Origin: Desulfobacula sp.
GTDB lineage: Bacteria; Desulfobacterota; Desulfobacteria; Desulfobacterales; Desulfobacteraceae
Reading direction: 5' to 3'
DNA: 64,000 nucleotides
Assembly: GCA_013792075.1 (NCBI GenBank)
Contig: VMSR01000076.1
Location: forward strand, 1-64,000
Below the pieces are notes generated by a model. The model was given only the letters and a program-made list of their open reading frames with translations, did not search any database and was not told where the DNA came from. Both the position numbers and the translations under genes were made by a program. Numbering within the stretch: the stretch's first letter is position 1; each line of letters begins with the position of its first letter. This document shows, piece after piece, positions 27,918-37,314 of the stretch.

Positions 27918-30206
27918 TTGGCAAAACCGCTCATTATTGTTGAGTCCCCAACCAAAATCAAAACCCTTACAAAATATATCGGTAAAGACTATAATGTAGC
28001 TGCCAGTGCAGGCCATATCCGGGATCTTCCGGTCAAAAATCTCGGTATTGATATTGAAGATAATTTTAAAGCGCAATATGAGAATATCACCAATAAAGCC
28101 AAGGTGATTGCCAATTTAAAAAAAATTGCCAAGGGAGCGGATGAGATCTTCCTTGCACCTGACCCTGACCGTGAGGGAGAAGCCATTGCCTTCCACATAA
28201 TGGACATCCTTAAAAAAAAAGGCCGGGTCTTTCACCGGGTACTCATCCATGAACTGACCAAAAAAGGAATCACCGAGGCACTTAAAAATCAGTTGGTCCC
28301 GGATGCTGATAAATATGATGCCCAGCAGGCAAGACGAAAATTAGACCGGCTGGTGGGATACCAGATTTCTCCTCTTTTATGGCAAAAGGTCCAACGGGGC
28401 CTAAGTGCGGGTCGGGTTCAATCGGTTACCGTTAAGATTATCTGTGACCGGGAACGGGAAATCAGAAAATTTGACCCCGAAGAATACTGGAGCATTACCG
28501 CCGAGTTGCTGGCCCAAAATCCGCCGCCCTTTAATGCTGCCCTGGTTAAGATCAATAATAAGAAGGCCAAAGTTACCAATGAAAACCAAGCGCTTGGTAT
28601 TTTGGCAGACCTTGAAAAAGTCGATTTTGTTGTTGACCAGATAAAAAACAAAACCATGAAGCGCAATCCCCAGCCTCCTTTTATTACCAGTAAACTCCAG
28701 CAGGATGCCATTAACCGGCTCAGGTTTTCTGCAAAAAAAACCATGGTGGTGGCCCAGCAGCTTTACGAAGGGATTGAAATCGGTTCCAAAGGGCCAGAGG
28801 GTCTGATCACCTATATGCGTACCGACTCGGTCCGTATCGCACCGGAAGCTGCCCAGGAGGCCCTGGAACTCATTGCCAAAGACTACGGCCAGGACTATGC
28901 AGTCAAAAATCCCCGATTCTTTAAAAATAAGAACAAGGTTCAGGATGCCCATGAGGCCATCCGGCCCACATCGGTATTCAATACCCCAGCAAAGCTGGCC
29001 TCCTTTCTGTCCGAGGACCAGTTCAAGCTCTATGACCTGATTTGGAAACGATTTGTCGCCTCCCAGATGACCCAGGCACTCATTGATCAAAAATCCATCA
29101 TGATCAAGGCAACAGATACCTATCTTTTCTCGGTGAGCGGTTCCACGGTTCGGTTTCCTGGATTTATGGAAGTGTATGCCACTGAGGAAAAGAACACGGA
29201 CAAAGAGATACAGGCATTGCCGGTTGTCGAAGAAGGGGCTGTTCTCAAAACCCGGAAACTGGACCCCAAACAGCATTTTACAAAGCCATTGCCACGGTTT
29301 TCAGAAGCCTCCCTTGTCAAAGAGCTTGAAAAAAACGGCATTGGAAGACCCAGTACCTATGCCTCCATTATCAGTGTCATCCAGGACAAAGGGTATGTGG
29401 ACCTGGTGAACCGGTATTTTGTCCCCAGTGAACTGGGATTTATTGTAAATGATTTGTTGGTGGCCTCCTTTCCCACGCTTCTGGATATATCCTTTACCGC
29501 CCAGATGGAGAACAATTTGGATGATGTGGAGAGCGGCAAGCTAAATGAGGTTGCACTTTTGACCGAGTTTTACGATGGTTTCAAAAAAACCCTGGATGAT
29601 GCCGGTGAAAAAATGGTCAGCGTCAAGGGAGTGGGCGTTGAAACCGGTATTAATTGTCCTTTGTGCCAAAAAGCCGTGAACATAAAAATCGGTCGGAATG
29701 GTCATTTTCTTGCCTGTACAGGATATCCGGACTGTTCTTTTACCAGCAACTATCTGAGGGATGAACGCGGCAATATTTCCATTGTTGAAAAAATCGAAGA
29801 CAATACCCCGGTCAAAGACTGTCCCATGTGCAAAGAACCCATGGTTCAAAAGGAGGGAAGATTTGGATTGTTTCTTGCCTGTACCGGGTATCCGGAATGC
29901 AAACACACCGAGTCCGTGGGTCAGGAAAATTCCAACACAGACACAGGGGTTTCTTGTTTTGAGCCCGGGTGTGGGGGGACCATTATTGAAAAAAAATCCA
30001 AGCGGGGAAAGATTTTTTACGGCTGCTCCAAATACCCGGACTGCAGCTTTGCCTCCTGGGATAGGCCTGTCAACAAAAAATGTCCGGACTGCGGGTCTCT
30101 TTTCCTTGTTGAAAAGGAAAACAAACGGGAAGGCAAATTTTTAAAATGCCCCAACAAAGAGTGCAAACATAAGGAAAATTTACCCCAGGCCCCTTCCGAA
30201 GAATAG
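27918..30206 (+). CDS. topA: DNA topoisomerase I
   Basis: 762 residues. Type IA enzyme that relaxes negative supercoils. TOPRIM domain with Glu9 and DPDREGE (82-88). Catalytic Tyr299 is in GLITYMRTDSVR. Four C-terminal zinc-ribbon units start at about 575 (CPLC..C, CPMC..C, CFEPGC..C, CPDC..C). TTG start two bases after the dprA stop, with GGAGGA upstream. Confidence 0.97.
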   Translation: MAKPLIIVESPTKIKTLTKYIGKDYNVAASAGHIRDLPVKNLGIDIEDNFKAQYENITNKAKVIANLKKIAKGADEIFLAPDPDREGEAIAFHIMDILKKKGRVFHRVLIHELTKKGITEALKNQLVPDADKYDAQQARRKLDRLVGYQISPLLWQKVQRGLSAGRVQSVTVKIICDREREIRKFDPEEYWSITAELLAQNPPPFNAALVKINNKKAKVTNENQALGILADLEKVDFVVDQIKNKTMKRNPQPPFITSKLQQDAINRLRFSAKKTMVVAQQLYEGIEIGSKGPEGLITYMRTDSVRIAPEAAQEALELIAKDYGQDYAVKNPRFFKNKNKVQDAHEAIRPTSVFNTPAKLASFLSEDQFKLYDLIWKRFVASQMTQALIDQKSIMIKATDTYLFSVSGSTVRFPGFMEVYATEEKNTDKEIQALPVVEEGAVLKTRKLDPKQHFTKPLPRFSEASLVKELEKNGIGRPSTYASIISVIQDKGYVDLVNRYFVPSELGFIVNDLLVASFPTLLDISFTAQMENNLDDVESGKLNEVALLTEFYDGFKKTLDDAGEKMVSVKGVGVETGINCPLCQKAVNIKIGRNGHFLACTGYPDCSFTSNYLRDERGNISIVEKIEDNTPVKDCPMCKEPMVQKEGRFGLFLACTGYPECKHTESVGQENSNTDTGVSCFEPGCGGTIIEKKSKRGKIFYGCSKYPDCSFASWDRPVNKKCPDCGSLFLVEKENKREGKFLKCPNKECKHKENLPQAPSEE

Positions 30207-30220
30207 GGAATTTTTAAAAA

Positions 30221-32290
30221 TCATTCTCCTGTACGGGACCAGTTTTGTAACGCTTCAAATACCAGGTCCCGTTTAATGGGTTTGGTCAGAAAGTCATCCA
30301 TTCCTGCCGCCAGACATTTTTCTTTAAAATCATTCAATACATTTGCGGTCAGGGCCAGGATGGGTATCCTGGTTTTGGGCGTGAACTTCATTTCAAGGGA
30401 ACGAATCTGCCGGGTGGCTTCAAGTCCATCCATTTTGGGCATGTTAATGTCCATCAATATCAGGTCATATCCATCTGGACTTTTTTTGAACAATTCAAGG
30501 GCTTCCTCTCCGTTTCCTGCAACTTCCACACAATACCCGGCCTTTGACAGCATCAGGCTGGTCATTTTCTGGTTGACCGGATTGTCTTCCACAAGGAGGA
30601 TGGATACGCCGTATTTCTGGTTTTCAGCCAGGGAATGAACCGTTAACAACTGACTGGATTCACGGCCCTTCTCCGGGTGTGGATTCTTGTCCATTCCCAT
30701 GACATAGGCCGCCATTTCCATCAATGTCTGCCTTCGGATCGGTTTTGATAAATAGCCTTTAAATCCTGCTGTTTTAAATCCCTTTGCAATTCCAGGGAAA
30801 GGGACACAGCAGGCGATCCAGTCAAAGTCAAAGTCTTTTGGGGAAAATTTTTTAAGCAGATGTGAAAGATCCGGAGATGTGGGTTTTATTGATTTTCCGA
30901 AATCGATAATCCCCAGATCAAAATCCCGGGCCGCCGGGGTGGTCAAAAACAAGGGGAAATTATCCCAGGATTCATGATGCACCTTCATTTCGGCCTGTAA
31001 CAATTCATGGTTTAAGAGTTCAAAGGTATCCCAGGTTGTGGTACTGACCAGAACCCTTTTCCCCTTAAGTCCCGAAGGTCTGACCCGGTCCTGCTTTTTG
31101 GGTTCAGCTTTGGTCATCGCGGCTGAAAAATAAAAGGTTGATCCCTTGTCTTTTTGGGATTTTACCCACAGATCACCGTCCATTCGTTTGGCAATATTTT
31201 TACTGATGGCAAGGCCGAGACCTGTACCGCCATAGCGGTTGGTGATATCGTCTTCCGACTGGACAAAGGGCTTAAAAATGGTATCCAGTTCCGTTGAAGA
31301 GATGCCGATGCCCGTATCGGAAACCCTGGTCGTAAGTTTGACCGTATCCGTATCCGACTCTAGTGAATCCAGCTCCAGGGTGATGGACCCTTCCGGGGTA
31401 AATTTGACGGCATTGCCCAACAGATTCAGGAGCACCTGGCGAAACCTGTGGGGATCCCCCTTTACCATTCCGGGCACTGTATCGGAAATACAACAGCGCA
31501 ATTCAACCTTTGACTCGTCCACCTGGGGTCTGATCACATCAAGGGTGTCAAAACAAAGCACTTCAGGGTCAAAGTCAATGGATTCAAGGGAAAGCTTGCC
31601 AGATTCCACCTTTGAAAAATCAAGGATATCATTGACAACCGATAGGAGGGTATCGCAGGAAATTCTGGCATTTTTCAAAAACAAGGTTTGTTCTGCATTT
31701 AAAGGGGTATCCAGCAGCATATCCGTATACCCCACAATGCCGTTTAAAGGGGTTCTGATCTCATGGCTCATGGAAGCCAGAAAAAAAGTTTTGGCCCGGG
31801 ATGCGTCCTTTGCTTCTATTGCCAGATGATGGGCCCGCTCGATGGTCGCACGCAATTGCAGGTTTGTCTGATTCAGATTGATCACTGTTGTTTTTTCCCT
31901 GGCAATGCGGGCGATTCTTGCCAAGGAGGAATTGATATTAAAGGGTTTGGTCATATAATCCGACGCACCGGCATCCATAATATCCACGTAGGAATAGTCC
32001 GATGCATACCCTGTCATAATAATAAAAGCAATATCCGGAAACAAAACTTTTATTGTTTTGAGCAAGGCAATCCCATCCATTCCGGGCATGGAAATATCAG
32101 AGATAACCAGATCAAAGGGAGGATTCTGCTGACTTTTGATCATCTCCAATGCAATTTCAGCATCCGGGGCTTGATCGCAGACATACCCTGCCCGGGTAAG
32201 GGCCTTTGTCAAAAGCAGCCGAAGGCTGCTTTCATCGTCTACCACCAGAATCCGTTGTATGGAAGACTCTGTTTTTATGGAATTATTCAT
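30221..32290 (-). CDS. Soluble hybrid histidine kinase, REC-HisKA-HATPase-pseudoREC-REC
   Basis: 689 residues with no membrane helix. N-terminal receiver (about 12-125, Asp65 in ISDISMPGMDG), a coiled linker, HisKA with His176 in SMSHEIRTPLNG, HATPase (NAVKFTPEG, DTGIGIS, GGTGLGLAIS), a degenerate receiver-like middle (about 415-530, no acceptor Asp), and a C-terminal receiver with Asp in LMDINMPKMDG. No Hpt domain or output domain is visible, so a separate Hpt partner is expected. It starts 8 bp inside the end of efp, so it is co-translated with elongation factor P. Confidence 0.92.
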   Translation of the reverse strand: MNNSIKTESSIQRILVVDDESSLRLLLTKALTRAGYVCDQAPDAEIALEMIKSQQNPPFDLVISDISMPGMDGIALLKTIKVLFPDIAFIIMTGYASDYSYVDIMDAGASDYMTKPFNINSSLARIARIAREKTTVINLNQTNLQLRATIERAHHLAIEAKDASRAKTFFLASMSHEIRTPLNGIVGYTDMLLDTPLNAEQTLFLKNARISCDTLLSVVNDILDFSKVESGKLSLESIDFDPEVLCFDTLDVIRPQVDESKVELRCCISDTVPGMVKGDPHRFRQVLLNLLGNAVKFTPEGSITLELDSLESDTDTVKLTTRVSDTGIGISSTELDTIFKPFVQSEDDITNRYGGTGLGLAISKNIAKRMDGDLWVKSQKDKGSTFYFSAAMTKAEPKKQDRVRPSGLKGKRVLVSTTTWDTFELLNHELLQAEMKVHHESWDNFPLFLTTPAARDFDLGIIDFGKSIKPTSPDLSHLLKKFSPKDFDFDWIACCVPFPGIAKGFKTAGFKGYLSKPIRRQTLMEMAAYVMGMDKNPHPEKGRESSQLLTVHSLAENQKYGVSILLVEDNPVNQKMTSLMLSKAGYCVEVAGNGEEALELFKKSPDGYDLILMDINMPKMDGLEATRQIRSLEMKFTPKTRIPILALTANVLNDFKEKCLAAGMDDFLTKPIKRDLVFEALQNWSRTGE

Positions 32291-32846
32291 TCACCCGTTC
32301 AACATATTCCCTGGTTCTTGTATCAATCTTAACCTTCTGTCCCTGGTCAATAAACGGGGGAACCTGAACTTCAAATCCTGTTTCAAGGGTGGCAGGTTTA
32401 GTGCTCCCCGTTGCCGTATCTCCTTTGGCCCAGGGTTCAGTAGCCGTCACCTCAAGATTGATAAAGTTGGGAAGGGTTATCCCGATGGCCTGACCATTGT
32501 AGAGAAGAATGGTGCAAACTGTGTTGTCTTTGATCAGATCCGTGGCATCGCCCACCTGCTCCTTTGTTAAAGCAATCTGTTCATAGTTTGAGGTGTTCAT
32601 AAAAAAATAGGAACCCTTGTCCGCATACAGGTATTCCATTTCCTGCTCTTCAAGATCTGCTTTTTCAAATTTATCTCCAGACCTATAGGTTCGCTCAAAC
32701 AGGTTGCCTGTGATCATATTTTTGAGTTTACATTTATACAAGGACTGTCCCTTGCCTGGTTTTTTAAACTCAAACCCCACAACAACATAGGGTTCTCCAT
32801 CAATTTCAAACTTAAGGCCTTTTTTTAAGTCACTGGCTAGATACAT
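32283..32846 (-). CDS. efp: Elongation factor P
   Basis: 187 residues, three beta-barrel domains as usual. Relieves ribosome stalling at polyproline. The loop that reaches the peptidyl-transferase centre reads KKPGKGQ, with Lys32 at the modified position and no epmA/epmB gene in the window. The C-terminal signature (VQVPPFIDQGQKVKIDTRTREYVERV) is intact. TAGGAG precedes ATG 32846. Confidence 0.96.
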   Translation of the reverse strand: MYLASDLKKGLKFEIDGEPYVVVGFEFKKPGKGQSLYKCKLKNMITGNLFERTYRSGDKFEKADLEEQEMEYLYADKGSYFFMNTSNYEQIALTKEQVGDATDLIKDNTVCTILLYNGQAIGITLPNFINLEVTATEPWAKGDTATGSTKPATLETGFEVQVPPFIDQGQKVKIDTRTREYVERVNE

Positions 32847-33013
32847 CCATTACTCCTAATGTTAACATATTAATTTACAATATTTTGGGATGGTCCCCAA
32901 TAAAGCACAATAACACCATATTGGCAAGATCCAGATAAAAACATCTTGCTTTTTTATCCATATTATAGGAAATATTAAGATTTGAAACTAAAAATCATTC
33001 TAGGATAGAATTT

Positions 33014-34543
33014 ATGATAATTGTAATTGATTTCGGTTCACAATTCAACCAGCTGATTGCCAGGCGCGTCAGGGAGAATGGGGTCTATTGTCAGGTTGAA
33101 CCTTCGGGCATTTCCGTTGAAAAAATCAAGGCAATGAATCCGGTGGGGATCATCCTTTCCGGCGGGCCTTCGTCCATCTATGAAGAGAACAGCCCCACCA
33201 TCGATACATCCATTTTTGAATTGGGTATCCCGGTTCTGGGTATCTGCTATGGTATGCACTTCATGGTCCATGCCCTGGGCGGGACCATACGAAGGGCAGA
33301 CAAAAGAGAATACGGATTTGCACAATTAACTGTAAAAGAAGAACGACCTCTTTTTACGGATATGGGGAATTCATTTCAATGCTGGATGAGCCACGGAGAT
33401 TCTGCCGAAGAATTGCCCCCAGATTTTGTGGTGACGGCATCCACTGAAAACACAAAAATTGCAGCCATTGCAAACCATACAAAAAGGTTCTACGGACTCC
33501 AGCTCCATCCGGAGGTGGAACACTCTGTTAATGGCTCCCTGATGATACATCATTTTTTATTTGATGTGTGCGCATGTGAAAAAAACTGGAATATGAAATC
33601 CTTTTCCGATGGTGCCATCGCCCAGATCAAGAGTGCTGTCGGAAACAAAAAGGTGATTATGGGTCTTTCCGGCGGTGTGGATTCATCCGTAGCCGCCACC
33701 CTGATCCACAAGGCAATTGGAAAAAATTTGCATTGTATTTTTGTGGACAATGGTCTGTTAAGGGAAAATGAAAAAGAAAACCTTGAAAAAAGCCTGACCG
33801 CCAAGCTGGATTTGAACATTAAATTTGTGGATGCCAGGGAAAAATTTTTAACAGCCTTAAAAGGGGTGACAGACCCGGAAACAAAACGCAAAATCATTGG
33901 CAAACACTTTATTGATGTTTTTGACACAGAAGCCAAAAAAATTGACGGCGCAGAATTTTTGGGCCAGGGAACCCTATATCCGGATATCATTGAATCCAAA
34001 TCCGCTTTTGGCGGCCCCACTTCCATTATCAAATCTCACCATAATGTGGGCGGGCTTCCAGAAAAAATGAACCTGAAATTAATTGAGCCCCTGCAGCTTC
34101 TGTTTAAGGATGAGGTCAGAAAACTGGGGCTCACCCTTGGCATCAATGAGGAATTGATCTGGAGACAGCCCTTTCCAGGCCCTGGACTTGCCATCAGAAT
34201 CATGGGAGAGATCACGGAAGAGCGACTGAATATACTTCGGAAGGCCGATACCGTTCTTTTGGAAGAAATCCGTGCTGCCGGTTATTATAAAAAACTCTGG
34301 CAGTCCTTTGCTGTGCTTTTGCCAATCAAAAGCGTTGGCGTCATGGGCGATAAAAGAACCTTTGCCAATTGCATTGCCATCCGTGCGGTCACAAGCAATG
34401 ATGCCATGACGGCAGACTGGGCAAAACTGCCCCACGATCTTTTGGGAAAAATTTCCAATCGCATTATAAATGAAGTGGACAAAATCAACCGGGTTGTGTT
34501 TGATATAACCTCCAAACCGCCCGGTACCATAGAATGGGAATAG
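33014..34543 (+). CDS. guaA: GMP synthase (glutamine-hydrolysing)
   Basis: 509 residues. Converts XMP to GMP. N-terminal class I glutamine amidotransferase with Cys78 (GICYGMHFM), His165 and Glu167 (LHPEVEHS); PP-loop ATP pyrophosphatase GLSGGVDSSVAA; C-terminal dimerisation domain ending KPPGTIEWE. First gene of a + strand run with a coiled-coil membrane protein and a SidJ-like protein. No guaB is nearby. Confidence 0.97.
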   Translation: MIIVIDFGSQFNQLIARRVRENGVYCQVEPSGISVEKIKAMNPVGIILSGGPSSIYEENSPTIDTSIFELGIPVLGICYGMHFMVHALGGTIRRADKREYGFAQLTVKEERPLFTDMGNSFQCWMSHGDSAEELPPDFVVTASTENTKIAAIANHTKRFYGLQLHPEVEHSVNGSLMIHHFLFDVCACEKNWNMKSFSDGAIAQIKSAVGNKKVIMGLSGGVDSSVAATLIHKAIGKNLHCIFVDNGLLRENEKENLEKSLTAKLDLNIKFVDAREKFLTALKGVTDPETKRKIIGKHFIDVFDTEAKKIDGAEFLGQGTLYPDIIESKSAFGGPTSIIKSHHNVGGLPEKMNLKLIEPLQLLFKDEVRKLGLTLGINEELIWRQPFPGPGLAIRIMGEITEERLNILRKADTVLLEEIRAAGYYKKLWQSFAVLLPIKSVGVMGDKRTFANCIAIRAVTSNDAMTADWAKLPHDLLGKISNRIINEVDKINRVVFDITSKPPGTIEWE

Positions 34544-34571
34544 ACCCCCAAAAAAACAGGATAAACCCACC

Positions 34572-35498
34572 ATGGATTCCATGAATCTAAACGATTATCG
34601 AAATGATCCCTCGCGCATTATGGAAGAGGATACTTCTGAAAACCTTCAATCCTCGGAGTATCGTCAGGAAATTAATACCTTGAAGATTGAAAAATTGGCC
34701 AACCGGGTGACCCTTATTTCCGTGATCATTCCCTGCCTGATTTGTGCCATTCTTATTTTTATCTACCTGGATATGAAAGAACGGGTTGTGGATGTGGATG
34801 AAACCAAAAGAATTCAGGTGGAGAAAATAGCACAGCAGCTGGAGGAAAAATTAAATGCCCTGGATGTGCGGATTGCCAAAAACAAATTTGAACTGGACCA
34901 GCAGCTGCCTGTGCTGAGCAAAAAACAAGAAACCCTGGAAACTCAGCTGACAAAACTGTCATCCTCAAAAGCAGACGCAAAAACCATGGAAACTGCCATG
35001 GCAAAGCTTGGTGAAGGCATTCAGAAAAATACCAGTCAGAACAAGTCAAATCAGTTGGCTTTGGAAGCTGTCAATGTTAAATTTTTGGCCTCCATTAAAG
35101 AAAACAATGCCCAGTTCAAAGAAAACGCCGACCAGATCAAAGAGGAAATCAGTCTTTTTAAAAAAAAGTTTGACTCCGGGCTTGCGGAACTTAGGGCATA
35201 TGAAGAACAACTGGGACAATTGGGGAAAACCACAAGTCTTCTGGACAAAAAATTCAAAGCCATGGAATTGGAAAAGCTTTCCGGAAAAGAACTGGACAGC
35301 CGCTTCAACCAGATGCAGCAATCCTTTGAACGAAAAATCAAAGAACTAGAGACAAAACTGGCCCAAAGAACTTCCAGTTCTCCGGCACCTGTTAAAACAA
35401 CGGATAAAACACAATCTTCGGACACGAAACCGTCTCCCCAGCTTGATACCGGCAACATCAAGTCGGGAAACATATCAGAACAACCCTTGAAGCAATAA
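34572..35498 (+). CDS. Membrane-anchored coiled-coil protein, function unknown
   Basis: 308 residues. A 45-residue polar N-terminus, one transmembrane helix (about 46-66; LISVIIPCLICAILIFIYL), then a long coiled coil (about 68-265) rich in Lys, Gln and Glu, and a Ser/Thr/Pro-rich tail. Likely N-in, with the coil in the periplasm. No family recognised. It lies 28 bp after guaA and 16 bp before the SidJ-like gene, so these two probably act together or at least share a transcript. Confidence 0.75.
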   Translation: MDSMNLNDYRNDPSRIMEEDTSENLQSSEYRQEINTLKIEKLANRVTLISVIIPCLICAILIFIYLDMKERVVDVDETKRIQVEKIAQQLEEKLNALDVRIAKNKFELDQQLPVLSKKQETLETQLTKLSSSKADAKTMETAMAKLGEGIQKNTSQNKSNQLALEAVNVKFLASIKENNAQFKENADQIKEEISLFKKKFDSGLAELRAYEEQLGQLGKTTSLLDKKFKAMELEKLSGKELDSRFNQMQQSFERKIKELETKLAQRTSSSPAPVKTTDKTQSSDTKPSPQLDTGNIKSGNISEQPLKQ

Positions 35499-35514
35499 GG
35501 ACCAATGGTTTTCC

Positions 35515-37110
35515 ATGGTTCCCTTTGACGACAGGGATCGTATCCATACAGAAGCCCAGTTGTTAGATCAGAAACTTGATTTTTCTGCTGCCTATATGGC
35601 CCTTCAATACCTTTGCACCCGAATGGAAACCTTTCCGGATTCCATCACAGATACCACCCTTAACGCCCTGATTTTTCTCATTGAATCAGACCGGTTTAAT
35701 TCCCAGAAACAGGTGTTGTTCCTTTACATAGAGGCGGCCTTGGCCCTGATCCGGATGGCACAAAATATCCAGGTTCCTGTGGCCAAAAGAATCATACCCC
35801 AACTCCAGGAAATACTGGTCACAGCCAGGGGAAAACGTCAGAGAGCGGTTGCCCAGGCCCTTGCAAAACTGCCGGTACGCCTTCTGACCCAGCCGGATCT
35901 CCCTGAAGTTGTGTCACCCCCGTTGAAAATCTCCCTTGAAAAAATTTTATCCTGCTTTCCGGACCATGACCCCTTGTCTGCAAAATGGCAGGGCAGAAGC
36001 CTCACCGTCCGAACACGGAGCAAAGGCGTGGGGACCATAAAATTTGCAAACTCCGCGACCAATGTGGCGGAACTGGCCAATGAAATCCTTTGGATGGATT
36101 TTTTACAATTGCACCCGATTAGCCCTTTATCCGGGTTTCATATCCCCTGCCCTGTCAGAATTAACGGTCAATTTTTGTTTGAAATCAACCCTGTTTCAGG
36201 TTCTCTTTTAAATGACAAGCCGGTTTGTTTCAAACCTGTTGCCATTGCTTATTATGCCCAGGCCCGATACTTTGAGTATCCCAATGAAAATGTAGTGGAG
36301 AATAATTTTTCCAATGACCAGATAAAAGAAGTTTTTTTCAGGAATGCCCACCTGCTTGGCAACCTGACCGCTAAGGGAATCATTCACACTGCCCTGATTC
36401 CCTTGTTTCACAACAGAGTGCAACAAGGCCGGCGCAATGACAATGGCGCCTATCTCTGGGAGCAGGGAGGGCGCCTGGATCAATGGCTGGACTCCTGCCA
36501 GTATCCGAATTTTGCCTCCTCCGGATTAAGGGATTTTGAACACTTGATCCGCATGAACGATAGCAAATCCTTGGGCCATTACATTGGGGAACATATCTTA
36601 AGTTTTGTTTTGGTGATTGGCAGTTATTTTCGAAACAAGGCCCCCTTAAAAAGAGGAACAAAAGAAAGCCCCGGCCCCTGCGACACTCGCGACCTGTTTG
36701 ATAAAGGCTTGTTTACAGATCTGGTAAAGGGTGTTGTTGAACGATATTACGAAGGCATTACCGGACAAAAACCGAATACCTGTCTGTTTAAGGGCTTACC
36801 CGAATTGATAGATTCCCTTATTGAAAAAATGGGCAGGGACGAAGACATGGAAGAGATACTTCGGATTCAGGATCAACAGACCATGACAGACAGCCAATTT
36901 TCTCGATTTCTCTTGGAAAGAGGCATACCAAACCCCCATCCCTATGTACGGGGCGACCAGGACATTATTCTGATAACAGGCCCCCATCTGGGCGGTTTTA
37001 GTCAGTCCATATCCATCCCAAGCCTGATAGAATTTCTTTTCTGCCTTTCTTCCCTGTGCGTCTCAGACCGCTTTCTCATGGAAAACGCCTTGAAAGATTA
37101 CGGACTTTAG
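35515..37110 (+). CDS. SidJ-related pseudokinase-like protein
   Basis: 531 residues with no signal or membrane segment. Residues 1-130 form an all-helical, HEAT-like domain. From about 160 a kinase-like N-lobe is suggested: TVRTRSKGVGTIKF with Lys176 in the beta-3 position, then an alpha-C-like helix AELANEILWMDFL (Glu186/Glu190). The C-lobe contains GIIHTALIPLFHNR and, later, RNDNGAYLWEQGGRLDQW in place of HRD and DFG. The pattern recalls proteins annotated as SidJ-related pseudokinases in Desulfobacterota. Legionella SidJ is a calmodulin-dependent polyglutamylase on a kinase fold. Recognition is from memory of the family, so activity and substrate are unknown. Confidence 0.55.
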   Translation: MVPFDDRDRIHTEAQLLDQKLDFSAAYMALQYLCTRMETFPDSITDTTLNALIFLIESDRFNSQKQVLFLYIEAALALIRMAQNIQVPVAKRIIPQLQEILVTARGKRQRAVAQALAKLPVRLLTQPDLPEVVSPPLKISLEKILSCFPDHDPLSAKWQGRSLTVRTRSKGVGTIKFANSATNVAELANEILWMDFLQLHPISPLSGFHIPCPVRINGQFLFEINPVSGSLLNDKPVCFKPVAIAYYAQARYFEYPNENVVENNFSNDQIKEVFFRNAHLLGNLTAKGIIHTALIPLFHNRVQQGRRNDNGAYLWEQGGRLDQWLDSCQYPNFASSGLRDFEHLIRMNDSKSLGHYIGEHILSFVLVIGSYFRNKAPLKRGTKESPGPCDTRDLFDKGLFTDLVKGVVERYYEGITGQKPNTCLFKGLPELIDSLIEKMGRDEDMEEILRIQDQQTMTDSQFSRFLLERGIPNPHPYVRGDQDIILITGPHLGGFSQSISIPSLIEFLFCLSSLCVSDRFLMENALKDYGL

Positions 37111-37157
37111 GGTATATATTGGCTATCTTGAGGGTAGCTAATTAAAAAGGAATAAAT

Positions 37158-37310
37158 ATGTCCAAACAACATCCTGAATGCCCGCTCTATAATCATGCCA
37201 CCTGCAAAGAACTACACAATCCTAAATTATGCGCCATTATCCGGGAAGACAAAGCTTGTTTAAAAAAACAGCAGAAACCTAAAAAAGAATTTGTTGGCGA
37301 TTCGGAATAG
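37158..37310 (+). CDS. 50-residue Cys-containing microprotein
   Basis: ATG 37158 with AAAGGAA eight bases upstream. Four evenly spaced cysteines (8, 16, 25, 34), with His5, His13 and His20 nearby, and a Lys-rich tail, without a signal peptide. The spacing C-x7-C-x8-C-x8-C with histidines suggests a metal-binding knuckle (CCCH-like: C..C..H..C), but no family is recognised. It is 47 bp after the SidJ-like gene on the same strand and convergent with the lytic transglycosylase. Confidence 0.6.
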   Translation: MSKQHPECPLYNHATCKELHNPKLCAIIREDKACLKKQQKPKKEFVGDSE

Positions 37311-37314
37311 CCCC

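Noticed and set aside
28401..29276. 291-codon minus frame across topA
   Set aside because: Antisense shadow of the topA catalytic core, which is certain.
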